From Stichopus chloronotus (lineage: Eukaryota > Echinodermata > Holothuroidea > Aspidochirotida > Stichopodidae): a stretch of DNA of 64,000 nucleotides. Positions 36,701 through 47,165 of this stretch are shown here, in pieces. The stretch lies in contig CM037845.1 in assembly GCA_021234535.1 (NCBI GenBank), positions 10,160,143-10,224,142 on the forward strand. Reading direction: 5' to 3'. The notes beneath the pieces were generated by a model. That model ran no database searches. It saw only the letters and a list, made by a program, of their open reading frames with translations, and had not been told where the DNA came from. The translations under genes were made by a program, and so were the position numbers. The stretch's first letter is position 1; each line of letters begins with the position of its first letter.

Positions 36701-38303
36701 CTATTGTACTGGTGTACAGCTGCCAAAAACTGCATCTTTTTATACTTTTGTTTCTGGTGGGATGGAATCACCAAACCTAAAATATGAGGAAAGCGACACT
36801 CTATGACTTTGGTAATTTTACCACCTGCTTTACCCTCCTCTGATATTGAAGTATAAATCAACTATTTAACACCCACAAGCAAGTCAGACATTCAAACTAA
36901 CACACTCAAACTTTTCAAATTTTAGGAGAAATTCGCTGTTATAAAGATTATAAATGCATTCACAGAAATATAATGAGACCTCTCATAAATATGCAATTAA
37001 GTCTGCCATGTCTGCTGTATTGGGCCTACCTAAAAAGTGTCAACCTAAAAGTAAATCAATTTTTTGGCAAAGTTGCAACACACTGATTTTTCTCTGAATC
37101 AACCAATCACATTCATTTCTTTCAAACTACACTTCACAGTGACCACTTGCAATCTTCTAAAATTTTTAGCTGGAGGCAACACGAATGGCAAAACTTTTTA
37201 TGGAAAATGTTTCACACAGAAAGAAAGGACTGTGTACAAAATGCAGTCCAGACTAACTTGCATCAGAGTTCTTACCACAAAAACTTTACATCTAAGAGTA
37301 TACGTAATAATAGAATGTTCTACAAATTAATAACATGCTATAAATGAGGCTTGTCAAGCACGATCATGGTTCATGTTAAAAAATGCTCGAAAAATGACCG
37401 TGAACGTAATTTGAATCAGAACAAGTGAGCAATTTTCAACACCGGCTGCATTTCTTAACCCATGTGTTTCACCATCACCACAAAAACACCTTCACCAAGA
37501 TCGAATTAAAGACGTAAGAGGGCACAGTAAGAACCCCGTGATTAAATTCTATCGCACGAACGGGACCGACCACCATAAAAAGGAAAAAAAAAACAAAAAC
37601 GAGAGGTCCAAACACCACCGAACAACCCACAAACACCGACATCAAAACAACCCTGCAATACCTGAGATCCATTCCACACAGAGTTGCGCTTGATCCTAAG
37701 TTTGACTAACATCGTGTAGCAGGCATTTAGAAATCTAACTTGATTGATCTTTAACTATTTGTGGAACAGGGTCCAGAAAACAATTGACTAGAAGCACAGG
37801 AATAAAGTCCAACGTAACAAACTCAAATTCACGTGACTCATATTAAATACTTGTTAGGTTTTTCTTTGCTTTGATGTTATTTCGTGACAAAAGACAAGCT
37901 GGAGTGTCTTCAAAATGAATTTGTTGACAATCTTGAAAGCAATTCTTTGCGAGATGCTTCATGGGCAATTTCAAAGCCATGTGTTGTGACAAACAAAGGC
38001 TGTTTTTCTGTATATAAGCCATTAGTTCATAGAAAAATTGAATGATGCAAACTAAGCTCAAATGGAAATGTGTTGATATAAGCAAAAGCACTGACAAAAA
38101 GAGATAGCTTTTGATTGTCATAATTATTTCATAATAAATAATGCAGTCAAAAAACAAAGGGAAATCTCTAAATGTCTAAGTCGTGTAAACGGTCATGACA
38201 AACCTGCTGCGGTTTTTACACTCCAGTAACATAATGAAAAAAAAAAGCAAATGCCAAAATGGGCGATACAACACAAAAAATTAAAAGCGAAACAAACAAT
38301 TAC
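33761..38303 (-). other. PICALM-like phase 1 intron with one candidate cassette
   Basis: This 4.5-kb intron contains the candidate 105-nt exon at 36,291-36,395. Another acceptor-like site near 36,084 (TTTTCTTTCCATTC tract) opens a frame that ends at a stop without a usable in-phase donor. No mobile element was recognised. Confidence 0.7.
36291..36395 (-). CDS. Candidate 105-nt cassette exon of PICALM-like gene
   Basis: The acceptor has a TTTTTGTCCTC...TTTCTC tract ending CATGCTCAG; the donor is ACAA|GTAAAT. In the phase of the host intron (G|..) the 35 codons read ASIPIRISNLKSSEASCASA, PGSFTESLSFMDKVT and then N before PLSNTNPF, with no stop. The Ser-rich composition fits the disordered tail, and vertebrate PICALM has a Ser/Thr-rich segment before its corresponding DPF/NPF region. 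Exact symmetry plus both borders make it a good prediction, but it is not needed to join the flanking exons. Confidence 0.42.
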
Positions 38304-38450
38304 CATTTGTGGCACCCCATGAGGCCTGCTGGGCCTGCTGCTGTTGGTTCTGTGCCATCTGGGCCTGCAAGACGGCATTGATCCCTGGGTTGGTGTTCAG
38401 CCCAATCAGGTCGTTGGCACTGCTGGACTGTTGCTGCTGTTGAACGGCGG
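38304..38450 (-). CDS. PICALM-like exon, Q-rich with clathrin-box-like LIGLN
   Basis: The acceptor CATTTGTAG and the donor AATG|GTAATT bound 147 nt. After completing GCC it reads AVQQQQQSSSANDLIGLNTN, PGINAVLQAQMAQNQQQQ, AQQASWGATN. DLIGLN fits the type I clathrin box (L-[LI]-x-L-[DEN]-like) used by clathrin adaptors to bind the heavy-chain terminal domain. The polyglutamine flanks are typical of invertebrate AP180/CALM tails. Phase 1 on both sides (G|CC, G|AC). Confidence 0.9.
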
Positions 38451-38528
38451 CTACAAATGATTATGATATTGCAGAGAGTGAGAGCGCTGCTTTGAAAAAA
38501 AGAAAAAGCCTCAGAGAACAAAACTTAC

Positions 38529-38546
38529 CGGTGGACCTGTTAAATG
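38529..38546 (-). CDS. Candidate 18-nt microexon beside the Q-rich exon
   Basis: The acceptor CAAGTCTGGTTGCAG and the perfect donor CCG|GTAAGT bound CATTTAACAGGTCCACCG. In phase 1 it adds AFNRST directly before AAVQQQQQ. Only 78 bp separate it from the next exon, an unusually short intron in this gene. The GTAAGT donor that close to a confirmed exon is the strongest argument for it. Confidence 0.42.
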
Positions 38547-38824
38547 CTGCAACCAGACTTGAGATGACCTGACTTTTCATCGGCTTTCAAATGTGTTTTG
38601 CGCCTATTTCTCACAGTTATCTCCCAAATTTTCTGATTATTCATTTCACATTGGGATCAAAACTTAAGTAAGTTTTTTTTTTATTTCATTGATTTCAATT
38701 TGTCTAAAATTGTCATTTCACACGACATGGTGTCTTTTCATCAACAGTGGCAGACTCAGTTTGTTGTAAGTTTTTCTTTATTGTCCCTTTTCATTGCTTA
38801 TCCATCCATCAGTGTGGTTGTCTT

Positions 38825-38848
38825 TCTGTCTGCCTGTCTGTCCCTTCA

Positions 38849-38900
<52 letters not shown>
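38825..38900. repeat. CTGT tetranucleotide microsatellite
   Basis: About a dozen uninterrupted CTGT units follow a slightly degenerate start. The run leaves open reading frames of repeated L-S-V-C residues on the plus strand; these are artefacts. Confidence 0.95.
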
Positions 38901-39305
38901 GCCATCTGTCCAGTCAAAGTGCTGGCCTTTAATCTACAGTAACCTCTTTTACATTGCAAGCAGAACTGAAAGACAATTTGACTGCCATTTCCCTTTTTTA
39001 GGCCTCAAATGGCCTAAGGTACTAATTATTTCATGAAATGCAGTTTTAGATATTTTCACATTGTCTGTCAAGGTTTGAGAACTGAGCATGAACTACATTT
39101 GGACTACATCATCTGTTGTTGCAAATACTATTTGAATAGTCCCATCTCTGTGCCATCACACCACAAAGCTTCTGGATAATGGACACTTTCTGACAGCCTT
39201 GCACAATGTCTGCTGACATGTGAAATGCTTAACATTCTGGTAGGCAACCAACTTGAACTCCATTTGCATGTCATCTTTCAGCTGATGTTATGTTACGCAG
39301 GTGAA

Positions 39306-39420
39306 GTGGAATTAGCACACAACATTGTTAAAATGAACCTATAAATAATAAAAAATAAAATACTACAGTGGCATTAGCATACCACACTGTTAAAATGAAC
39401 CTATAAATAACAAAAAAAAT
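39306..39420. repeat. 61-bp tandem duplication
   Basis: GTGGAATTAGCACACAACAT and GTGGCATTAGCATACCACAC each precede GTTAAAATGAACCTATAAAT and an A-rich run. Two copies differ by a few bases. Confidence 0.75.
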
Positions 39421-39439
39421 AATGACAGGAAGATAAAGA

Positions 39440-39800
39440 GCCTAAATCCTTAAAGGGAAATAGGGCGTTTAGAATACACCAACATGACACACAAAAGAAA
39501 TAGCTTTGGTCATTGTTAAACCATCCAGTCTCATCAATAAACACCTGCCAAAGCTTCGTCTCCTCAAAACATTATGCATGTGATGAGCAACGAAAGATGC
39601 ATCATTTGAATTTTGAAAAGTTTGAGTGAACAAATTAGTGTTGAGTAAGAAATAACTGAATTTCTACTTGTGAGGAAGAAAAGAAGGCTACTGTCCTTCC
39701 TTCTTTTGAATAATCTATCATTCTACGTCCACAAACATTGGTTTCAAAAATATGGATGTTTTCTCTAAAACAAACGCCCTGTTTCTCTTTAAAAGCCCAG
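39440..39800 (+). repeat. Dispersed repeat family A, copy 1
   Basis: It shares ordered blocks with 46,830-47,165 in the same orientation: AAAGGGAAATA, TCATTGTTAAACC, ATCAATAAACACCTGC, ATCTCCTCAAAA-like, AGATGCATCATTTGA, CTGAATTTCTA and, near the end, TTTCTCTTTAA. No coding capacity. It could be a MITE or SINE-like family; ends and target-site duplications are not defined. Confidence 0.75.
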
Positions 39801-40379
39801 ATGTAAAAACCACCATAATTTTCCAACAACCAATTTGTCTCTAAAAGTTTAATCTTTTTAGCAGTGACAGGCTGTCTACACTTATCAGATTACTGTTATG
39901 CCGTACATTTTTTTGCACTGTACCATTTCTGTAAGAAAAAAAAGGGGGGGGGGGATTGTGCAGACTTAACCTAAATGTTAAAAGGTAATTTTCTGGTTTT
40001 GACAATGTGACATGAGTAATCTCTTTTGCGACACGAGTAACCTTTCTTTCGGTCTTTGAATGTGAGGATTCCCGAGGATTCGCGACAAAACCAAGTGATG
40101 CATTGCAAACAAAACATTGAGAAATGTGACAAATGACACACGCATTTGCAATGAAAGCTGCAGATGTGACAGGAATGCGGATAGTCTTCTTGAACTAATC
40201 AGACGTAACTCACGTTCTTTATAGGTGAACTGTCAAAGCTCCCTTACATCACACAACAGGCTTGCAATGCTTTCAACATGTGATTCATACTGTATTGCCT
40301 TTAAATTAAACCTGTAAGCATCACCAAAAATGAGATGCATTACACAATTTGCAGAACATCAATAAACCAAAAAAAAAAA

Positions 40380-40620
40380 AAGACCTGTCCAAACTTTCCC
40401 TTCTTGAGATGCCATGTTTACAATGCTTTCTTTACACTTTGAAGTCACTTGATTCTGAACGACCTTACACCGTCACCAAAACAACAGACACTTCTGTACT
40501 CGATGTGATATACATGCACACCAAATATGAGATCTGTCAAAGTGTCACTTCATTAGACAATAAGTACAGATGTTTAAAATTTGATGCTGTTGATACAAGA
40601 TGACCTTTGGCCTCCTAAAA
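40380..40620 (+). repeat. Degenerate copy of the TGACCT-rich 145-bp repeat
   Basis: Block order matches the tandem array at 31.3-32.0 kb: CCTTCTTGAGAT, TGTTTACAA, CACCAAAACAACAG, CTGTACTCGATGTG, CACACCAAATATGAGATCTG and a final GATGACCTTTGGCC. It is strongly diverged, so it is an old insertion. Confidence 0.6.
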
Positions 40621-41822
40621 AACAAGCCTAACCCTGTCCTCAGTTTGGTACACCTCTGCATTACCAATGGAGAAAAACAGTCTTTATCTAATTGGTTTCA
40701 ATTTGATCTTCGAATGTAACAAATTTCCATTTTTTTTACAAAATAAGAAAAAATGTACACGGTGATGCTCTACCTCTTTTTACAGTTTGCTGGGTTTACA
40801 ACAGATCATATGATACTGCGAGACGCTACCAAACACTGCATATTGTTTTTAGTCTTTATTAATTTAAATCAAACTTATGAGATTCTGCAAGCAAACAAGC
40901 CTGGACGAACTAAATGCTGCACAGCATGTTAGGGCAACAAAGGAAAAAAAAACTGGCATCTTAAGAGAATTAAATTCATTATTGCCTATGAATCGCAGCT
41001 GCCTTCAGATCCTAAGATCCGAGCCACGTGGTTAATTGTGACATCAAACTATTACAGCGTAGAAATATCAAAATGAGTGGCTCAAGAGATTTACAGAGGA
41101 CAACACAGAATCACTAGACATATGCTTTTGCTTGACGTGTCACAAGATGTGTGTATCCAAATGCTTTGGCTGACTAAAGGAAAACCCTGAAAGCTGCTTG
41201 AACACTTGTAAATGAATCCATATCGAATGACCTGATTGAGCCAGCTAGCCTATCAGTCTATGAAACATTTTTCTAGAAATATTGAGTTTGGATTGGTCAC
41301 TCATTCTGGGCTGGCTGCTAATGTTACCAGAAAGTCAAAATGAACTGGGGATCCCATGGTAACACAGGAGCATCCTTTAGGAGTGAGACTTTGAAACATC
41401 CTGTGATAATGACCACAGACAAATGGAAGTAAAAACACCAGTACTCATGCGTGCCTATACACATAGCGGTATTAATTAATGTGAGCCTGCACACATACAA
41501 GGTTTGAGGGTCGACCAAGTGTCCATCTTCTGTGATCCAACTTAGTCAGACTGTTACCTTGTACTTGAAAGTCTCATCACTTTTCCACGTAGAACGTTGC
41601 TGCAGCAACCTTCTCATAAACACCATTTTTCTTGAAACTGGTTTGTTTACATGTACAGCACAGTAGATTTGATTCTTGTATTTCATTTGCTTCAAACAAA
41701 TACACTAATTTGAAAAAAAAAATTCAGCTGGTTTAGTAACCAAGGGGAGATCATTTCTATGCACAACAGCTTGTCATTTTTAAAGGCAGTTACAAATGGG
41801 TTAAAAATGTTCAACACTTTAC

Positions 41823-42009
41823 CTGGGGCTGCAAAAAGATCCTGCGATGGGGGTGCCTGTTGAGGAGATGCTTCCAAGACAGGTGCCGGCGTGGCAAACG
41901 GGTTGGAGGCTGCGAGAGGAGCTGGCTGATGAGCAGAAGCAGGGGGAGCTGCCTGTGTGGCCGGCTGGTGTGAAGGAGAAGCGGTCGCAATTTCTTTTAA
42001 TCGTGCTTG
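41823..42009 (-). CDS. PICALM-like exon, QARLKEIA helix end and P/A/Q tail with NPF
   Basis: The acceptor TCTCCCAAAACAG and the donor CCCAG|GTAAAG bound 187 nt. It starts in phase 0 with QARLKEIATASPSHQPATQ, continues AAPPASAHQPAPLAASNPFA, then TPAPVLEASPQQAPPSQDLF and AAP, leaving G. QARLKE continues the family's EEEQARLKALKE charged helix, and the NPF is a second EH-domain ligand. This is the transition from structured N-terminal half to disordered tail. Confidence 0.93.
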
Positions 42010-43812
42010 CTGTTTTGGGAGAGAAAGTAAACAAAATTTGCCCCTGAATCAAAAGGCTCACTACACCTGGCCCTCTAGGAGAAACATTCAAGGGGTTTAC
42101 AAATGAGGCAAGAGGCAAGAACATGCACAAAATGAAGATGGATAAATATTCCCCATCCAAGAAAACTGTACTGGTAGACTGGCGACTGTGTCAAATAGTG
42201 GCGGCGAGTTTACAGAAATTTTTGTTCCTAAACTGTCTTTTCAATAAATACCCAGTCAATGGTGGGAACAGCATTCTCCTATTAGGAGCAGGTGGGGTGG
42301 GACCTGAAGTGTGCAGAGGTGTGAGTATCACAGAGCTGCAGCAAAATAGGGTCTGCTGCTGTATCTTATTGACACAAAGATGGCACACTGGTCTCTGGGA
42401 AAGGCCCTGGAATCTTATAAACACAGATCTAAAATTGCGGTACCCTCATTTCTCAAACTTGGAGAAGGATAGCCAAATGAAGTTCCGGGAATGTAAAAAC
42501 ATCTTCTGAAATATTTGTAAATTGAATTAAAAACTGAGGTGTCAAAAGGAGTCTGTCGGTGAAGTATCCCTGCATTTCGTCACCAACGTTCTTACACAGC
42601 CACTCTAGTCTCCAGTACAGTTCTCCCGCTATCATACTCACAAATGCTTGACCGTTGGACGACTCGTCCTGTACCACCTGCAAACGACAAGACATCATGT
42701 TTAGTGCAAAATGTCCCTGAGAGAAGTGGAACCATCAAACATTCTGGTTTTCTTTTGGCTCTTTTTGACTGCTTGGTCGGCATCAATTGGCTTTACTTTG
42801 TATCATTTTTTTTTTCACTTTACAACGTAAATGCATTTTTAATATGACTGAGCAGTTACCAACCCCTGCAACAATCAAATAATCCATGGAGAGGAAGCAG
42901 ACAGCATCACAGAATGTAAGGACACAACATGAAGTTTTATACATCAAGCACTCCTTCTCAGTCCCATTACAGGAAAATAAAAATGCTGGACTTTTAGAAA
43001 TAATCCTATGAGAAGACTGGGGACAGAGGATCGATGAGCAGTGGCCATCTCTTTTTACACCCAGTTTCCCTACTATGGCAAATTCTTCAAAACTGTTTAA
43101 GTTCATTCAGATTTAAATCAGTTACCTCCAATAATGACATCTTGATCATAATTGTTCTCCAACATCAGAAATAACAAAGATAATCACAGACTAACTGACA
43201 GTTCAGATGTGACTAGTTCTGTTTCGATTTTGGTCTGCAGTTTTTGAAGCATTTGGTTTTCCCACCATGTGGTTTCTACAAATGCAGTTTCCTAATCCTG
43301 ACTTTGTGACTACTATACTTGTATTTGAAGTTTGTGCAGACACCAGAATATCAAAATGAGGACGACAAAAACATATCTACAACGAACGGGCAAAACTTCG
43401 CCATTGGGAAAACGACACAAACTGAACCATGGTATCAAGTCTTATGATTCACACTGAGTGAAGTCAGACAGAATGAGGTCCCCAAAATAAAAAAAATATC
43501 TCCAGTATAAGGTTGGAAATGAATGATGAATGCTGCCACAAGATCACTGGTAATTTCATGCCTATGACACCTCCCTCTTATAGCCTCCCACTACACTCAA
43601 GCAGGGAGATGGGGGTAATTAAAAAAAACAGACTGACTACAGTCTTTGCAAGCAAGAAAAGGGGGGAGGGGTATTCCCATTCAGATCTAAACTTGTTGCT
43701 AGCAGTTGTATGTCAGGATAAAATAAGGATCTGTGAGTCACTAGTACCCTGAGACGAGGTGCAGTTTAGCAAACAGCAATTGAACGCTTTTCACAGAGAA
43801 CAAGAATCGAAC
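42010..43812 (-). other. PICALM-like phase 0 intron with one candidate microexon
   Basis: It contains the candidate 36-nt exon at 42,642-42,677. A 15-nt segment at about 43,128-43,142 (MSLLE) also has splice-like borders, but the pyrimidine tract is interrupted by AG, so it is not called. No mobile element was seen. Confidence 0.7.
42642..42677 (-). CDS. Candidate 36-nt microexon of PICALM-like gene
   Basis: An ACTAAAC branch-like motif, a TGTCTTGTCGTTTGCAG acceptor, twelve open codons and the donor GTGAGT define it. The peptide is VVQDESSNGQAF. It lies in a phase 0 intron and is phase 0 itself, so it would be inserted between ...ERLASLK and QARLKE, in the charged helix that follows the ANTH domain. 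All three splice elements are near consensus, making it the best-supported microexon of the set. Confidence 0.48.
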
Positions 43813-43924
43813 CTTTAGAGATGCGAGTCTCTCTTTTTCTTCTTCGATGGCCCTATCCTTCTCTTTGTCATTCGCCGAGAGAGCCGTCGAGAAAGCTGTG
43901 ACAGCCTGCTTGGCCATCTGGGGT
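43813..43924 (-). CDS. PICALM-like exon, charged helix EEEKERLASLK
   Basis: The acceptor TTTCATTTTAG and the donor AAAG|GTTCGA bound 112 nt. It completes AAA and encodes PQMAKQAVTAFSTALSAND, then KEKDRAIEEEKERLASLK. This matches the vertebrate segment STAASRATTLSNAVSSL...EREKQAALEEEQARLKALK, a probable coiled-coil or single charged helix after the ANTH domain. Its donor GTTCGA is non-optimal compared with the others, which could favour regulated splicing here. Phase joins are exact on both sides. Confidence 0.93.
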
Positions 43925-44900
43925 CTAAAATGAAAGGAAGACAGTGATGTCACAGGTCAGAAACAAACAAGTTCAGAAAGTAGTCACAGACTTATGATTA
44001 AAAAGCTGAAATGAAGACACAAACGACCAACTATTCAATGTGAATAAGACACTAGGGTTAACAATTTCATCAAAGCTGACCCTTTTCTGGACGTCCAAAT
44101 CAAATTCTTTTCTTCTTCTAGACTAAAGATATGTAACTATACAGGAACTTCAGTCTTCACCCACTCCACAGCACATTAAATACACAAAAAAGTATAATAT
44201 CAAAGAATGTTTTGTGCTTGAAAAATTGATGATTTCTTTTGCTCTTACCTTTATCACATCTAAAAGCCTCTATGGAGATTGAAATCTTTCCCTGCCAACT
44301 GTCTGTTGATGTGCTGATATCAAGCAGTTTAGTCATATAATGAATTGAGACTACTTTCTATTTCCGGCCAGTTGGAGATATTGGGATTCTTGTTCAACAT
44401 ATAGTTTACAGAGTGCAATTCTTTCTTGGCTACAAGTAGATTTCAAATCCCCTTCCCACCCCACCCCCTAATATTTGCTTAAAAAATGTTGAAAATAATG
44501 CCAAATCAATCTAAGTGGAAGATGCCAAGTAGACCAAATACTTAAAAAGAGGACAAAAGGTTGAACTACTCTCTGCTCAACAACGCATTTTGTAGTGAAA
44601 AATGTTTGCTACTTTCACAAAAGTATGGACAAGGCTTAGTACACAGCATTCTAGTAACGTTAATGACACATAATGTAGTTCCAAACAAGCTAGAAGAGCT
44701 TTCACAGAGTGTACCGAGCTATAGCCTAACTTGGTCTATCATAACACAAGGCTATCACCATAACATTTTGTTGTATTGGCTATCACCATTACATTTTGTT
44801 GTATTATTCTAATTTTGCTGTGCTTATTTCTACTTAAGCAAAAAACATCTAAATATGACCAAATAAGAATGTTGGACTTCACATCAGACTAAAATCTTAC
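43925..44900 (-). other. PICALM-like phase 2 intron
   Basis: It contains a 28-bp direct repeat at 44,750-44,805 (GGCTATCACCATAACATTTT plus GTTGTATT, twice). A good GTAAGA donor at 44,249 has no in-frame exon upstream and is not called. Confidence 0.7.
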
Positions 44901-44977
44901 TTGTTCCAGTTTGCTTTCGTTTTCCCTTCCAGAGATGCCAAGTGACTCTCTAAGGCCTCTAGGAGGCTGCTGGGAGC
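44901..44977 (-). CDS. PICALM/AP180 exon, end of ANTH region (APSSLLEALESHL)
   Basis: The acceptor CTTCTCACAG and the donor AACAA|GTAAGA bound 77 nt. It reads APSSLLEALESHLASLEGKT, KANWN, leaving AA. APSSLL(D/E)ALE(Q/S)HLASLEGK is one of the most conserved AP180/CALM signatures, the last helix of the ANTH region. It is nearly identical to the vertebrate sequence and fixes the family. The preceding GDIPDL(S/T)Q exon was not found between here and 64,000, so the 5' part of the gene lies outside or in an unrecognised exon. Confidence 0.95.
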
Positions 44978-45354
44978 CTGTGAGAAGAAACGAAGAAAAC
45001 AAAATTTGACTTAAAAAAAATTGTTTATCTGATGTTGACAAATCTGTCAAAACAACTTCTGAAAGAGTTCACCGACGAGTCAAGTCTACGGAGGAATGCA
45101 AGATGTTGAATGGCAAATATCTGCATTAGGAATCACATACACAGAAAAACCTGAAGTTATTCTGCAATTACTTGTAACAGATTACTGACAAGTGCAAACA
45201 CACAGACGTTAATCATTCTTCTCTGCACATCGGGAACCCTCCCTTGCCACATCTTTTCCTTCTTACATTTCTATACCATCACTTTTGTTCCAAAAATGCT
45301 CTACACGAAACTTAGAACGTGGACTTCAGATGAACTAAAAGTATGACCAACTTC

Positions 45355-45615
45355 AAATAGCCATTTCTGTTGCTATTTTTTGTCTCTTTGAAAGTGGGGT
45401 ATGGGAGAATTGCTGGAGGGAGCGGGAAAGATCATTTGCAATAGCTGTTTCTATTGCTTTTTCTACCTTTCTCTTCGAGGGTGGAGGTGGGGAGGAAATG
45501 CTGGAGGGAGGGAAAAGATCATTTGCAATAGCTGTTTCTACTGCTGCTTTTTCTCTCTTTCCCTTTGAGGGTGGGGGTGGGGAGGAAATGCTGGAGAGAG
45601 GGAAAGATCATTTGT
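45355..45615. repeat. ~87-bp tandem repeat, three copies
   Basis: Copies begin AATAGC at about 45,355, 45,440 and 45,527 and share GGGGAGGAAATGCTGGAGGG, AAGATCATTTGCAATAGCTG and a TTTTTCTCTCTTT-type tract. Copies 2 and 3 are most alike. Non-coding. Confidence 0.85.
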
Positions 45616-46829
45616 AATAGCATGTCTGCAAACATGAAAATTCTCCTGATTCATAATTTGTGCACTGTGCAATAAGACCTCCTTCCATTCCCCTTTTTTC
45701 CCCGTCATGTTGGATGCTTATCTGCCATTTAAGATGTAGAATTCCCTGTTCTATCCCTCCTTAGGTAAAGATCGCAGAGCAGAAGTCAAAATATGCTGAC
45801 AAGTTTCATACAGAGTGACCTATCAGTGTGATTAACCTTTTGTTTGTGTTGTCAACAGTTTATGTAACCACTATCATAGATTTCTCATTACTACACCAAG
45901 ATAGGAAGAGGAAAAAAAAAATGAAAAGAGAATTAAACAAAAAGGGGGAAAGGGTTAGATTTCCCATTAAATGTTTCCTTGGGAAAGGGAGGGGGGGAGA
46001 AGGGAGAAGACATCCGAGAGGATGAATATGGTGTAGTTCAAAATCAAATGCAAGTTACACACAATTTAAAATGATCTGATTGATTTGCAGAAATTAATGA
46101 ATTGTGCACATCCACACATACACACTTGTATTTTCTTATCCAGCATGCTGACATTCGTCTTTTGAATACACGTCATGATGCGAGTCAAGCCACTCTTTTC
46201 TTTCTTTTTTTTTTTTGTTTGGCTTGGTTGTCACCACAAAAGGACCATTGTACTTTCCCATCTAGCCTGTCCCCATAGCAATCATAGCAATCAGCTTGAC
46301 AAATTAACTGGTGATCTTCGAACTAAAGTTAGCACTCCTGGCAGACGTCAACAAACAATTTACCAAAAGACCACCACCTCCTCAAAATCGTCACCTTGTG
46401 AACGACCTTGGCAAATTTTCGAACATATTGTGTACAATGAAGAGTGTGGATGGTCCAGCATTGAATTACAGAGCAATATACACTACACCAATACCGATGG
46501 CTTCGAAAATGCAAGAACACTGATTACACCACCTTGAAAGCGAAACACCAACTGTAAGTATGACTTTCAATATGTTGCAAGTCAGAAGAGAAAGGCGACT
46601 CCACGACTTCTGACTGCAGTGACTAATTGCAGCTAATTAAAGAGTTAAATCATGCAAAAAGAGAAACATTCCGCCCGCAATCCACGGAACATACCATTAG
46701 GGGTCCATGACTTTTATCGATCGTTCAATTTTTTTTTTCCCACTTCCTCCGCGAATTAACTTGATTGTGGTATTACAGCTCTAAGACTGTGTGGACATCC
46801 ATTGTAGAGTAAAAAATAGCAAAATAAGG

Positions 46830-47165
46830 TGTAAAGGGAAATAAAGGTATTTAAATGTACCAATGTGGCTAACAAAGGAAATGGTTTTTAATCATTGTTA
46901 AACCGTTCAGGATCATCAACAAACATCTGCAAAATATTTATCTCCTCAAAATATAAAGAACGAAATGAGTTATGGAAGATGCATCATTTGACTTTCTGAG
47001 GTTTGGGTGAGCAAACTACTCTCAAACCAACCCCCCCCCCAAAAAAAAACTGAATTTCTATCTGCAATGAACTTATTTCTTCATTGTTTCTACAACTATT
47101 GGTTCTAAAAATACAATTCTTTTTTTTTTCTCTGTAAAATGAATGCCTGATTTCCCTTTAATACT
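46830..47165 (+). repeat. Dispersed repeat family A, copy 2
   Basis: It matches 39,440-39,800 over its length, with blocks TCATTGTTAAACCGTTCAGG, ATCATCAACAAACATCTGCA, TTATCTCCTCAAAATA, AAGATGCATCATTTGAC, CTGAATTTCTA and a final ATTTCCCTTTAA. It is diverged by substitutions and small indels. Confidence 0.75.

Larger units (their letters stand above)
38451..41822 (-). other. PICALM-like phase 1 intron with repeats
   Basis: Besides the candidate microexon at 38,529, this interval holds the CTGT microsatellite (38,825-38,900), a local 61-bp duplication (39,306-39,420), a copy of dispersed family A (39,440-39,800) and a degenerate TGACCT-type repeat (40,380-40,620). The remainder appears unremarkable. 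Confidence 0.7.

Noticed and set aside
38700..38942. Open frames rich in S-V-C-L on plus
   Set aside because: Translation of the CTGT microsatellite, not a gene.
46175..46537. 120-codon open frame on plus
   Set aside because: It starts in a T-run that encodes polyphenylalanine, all three frames are similarly open there, and no domain is recognised.
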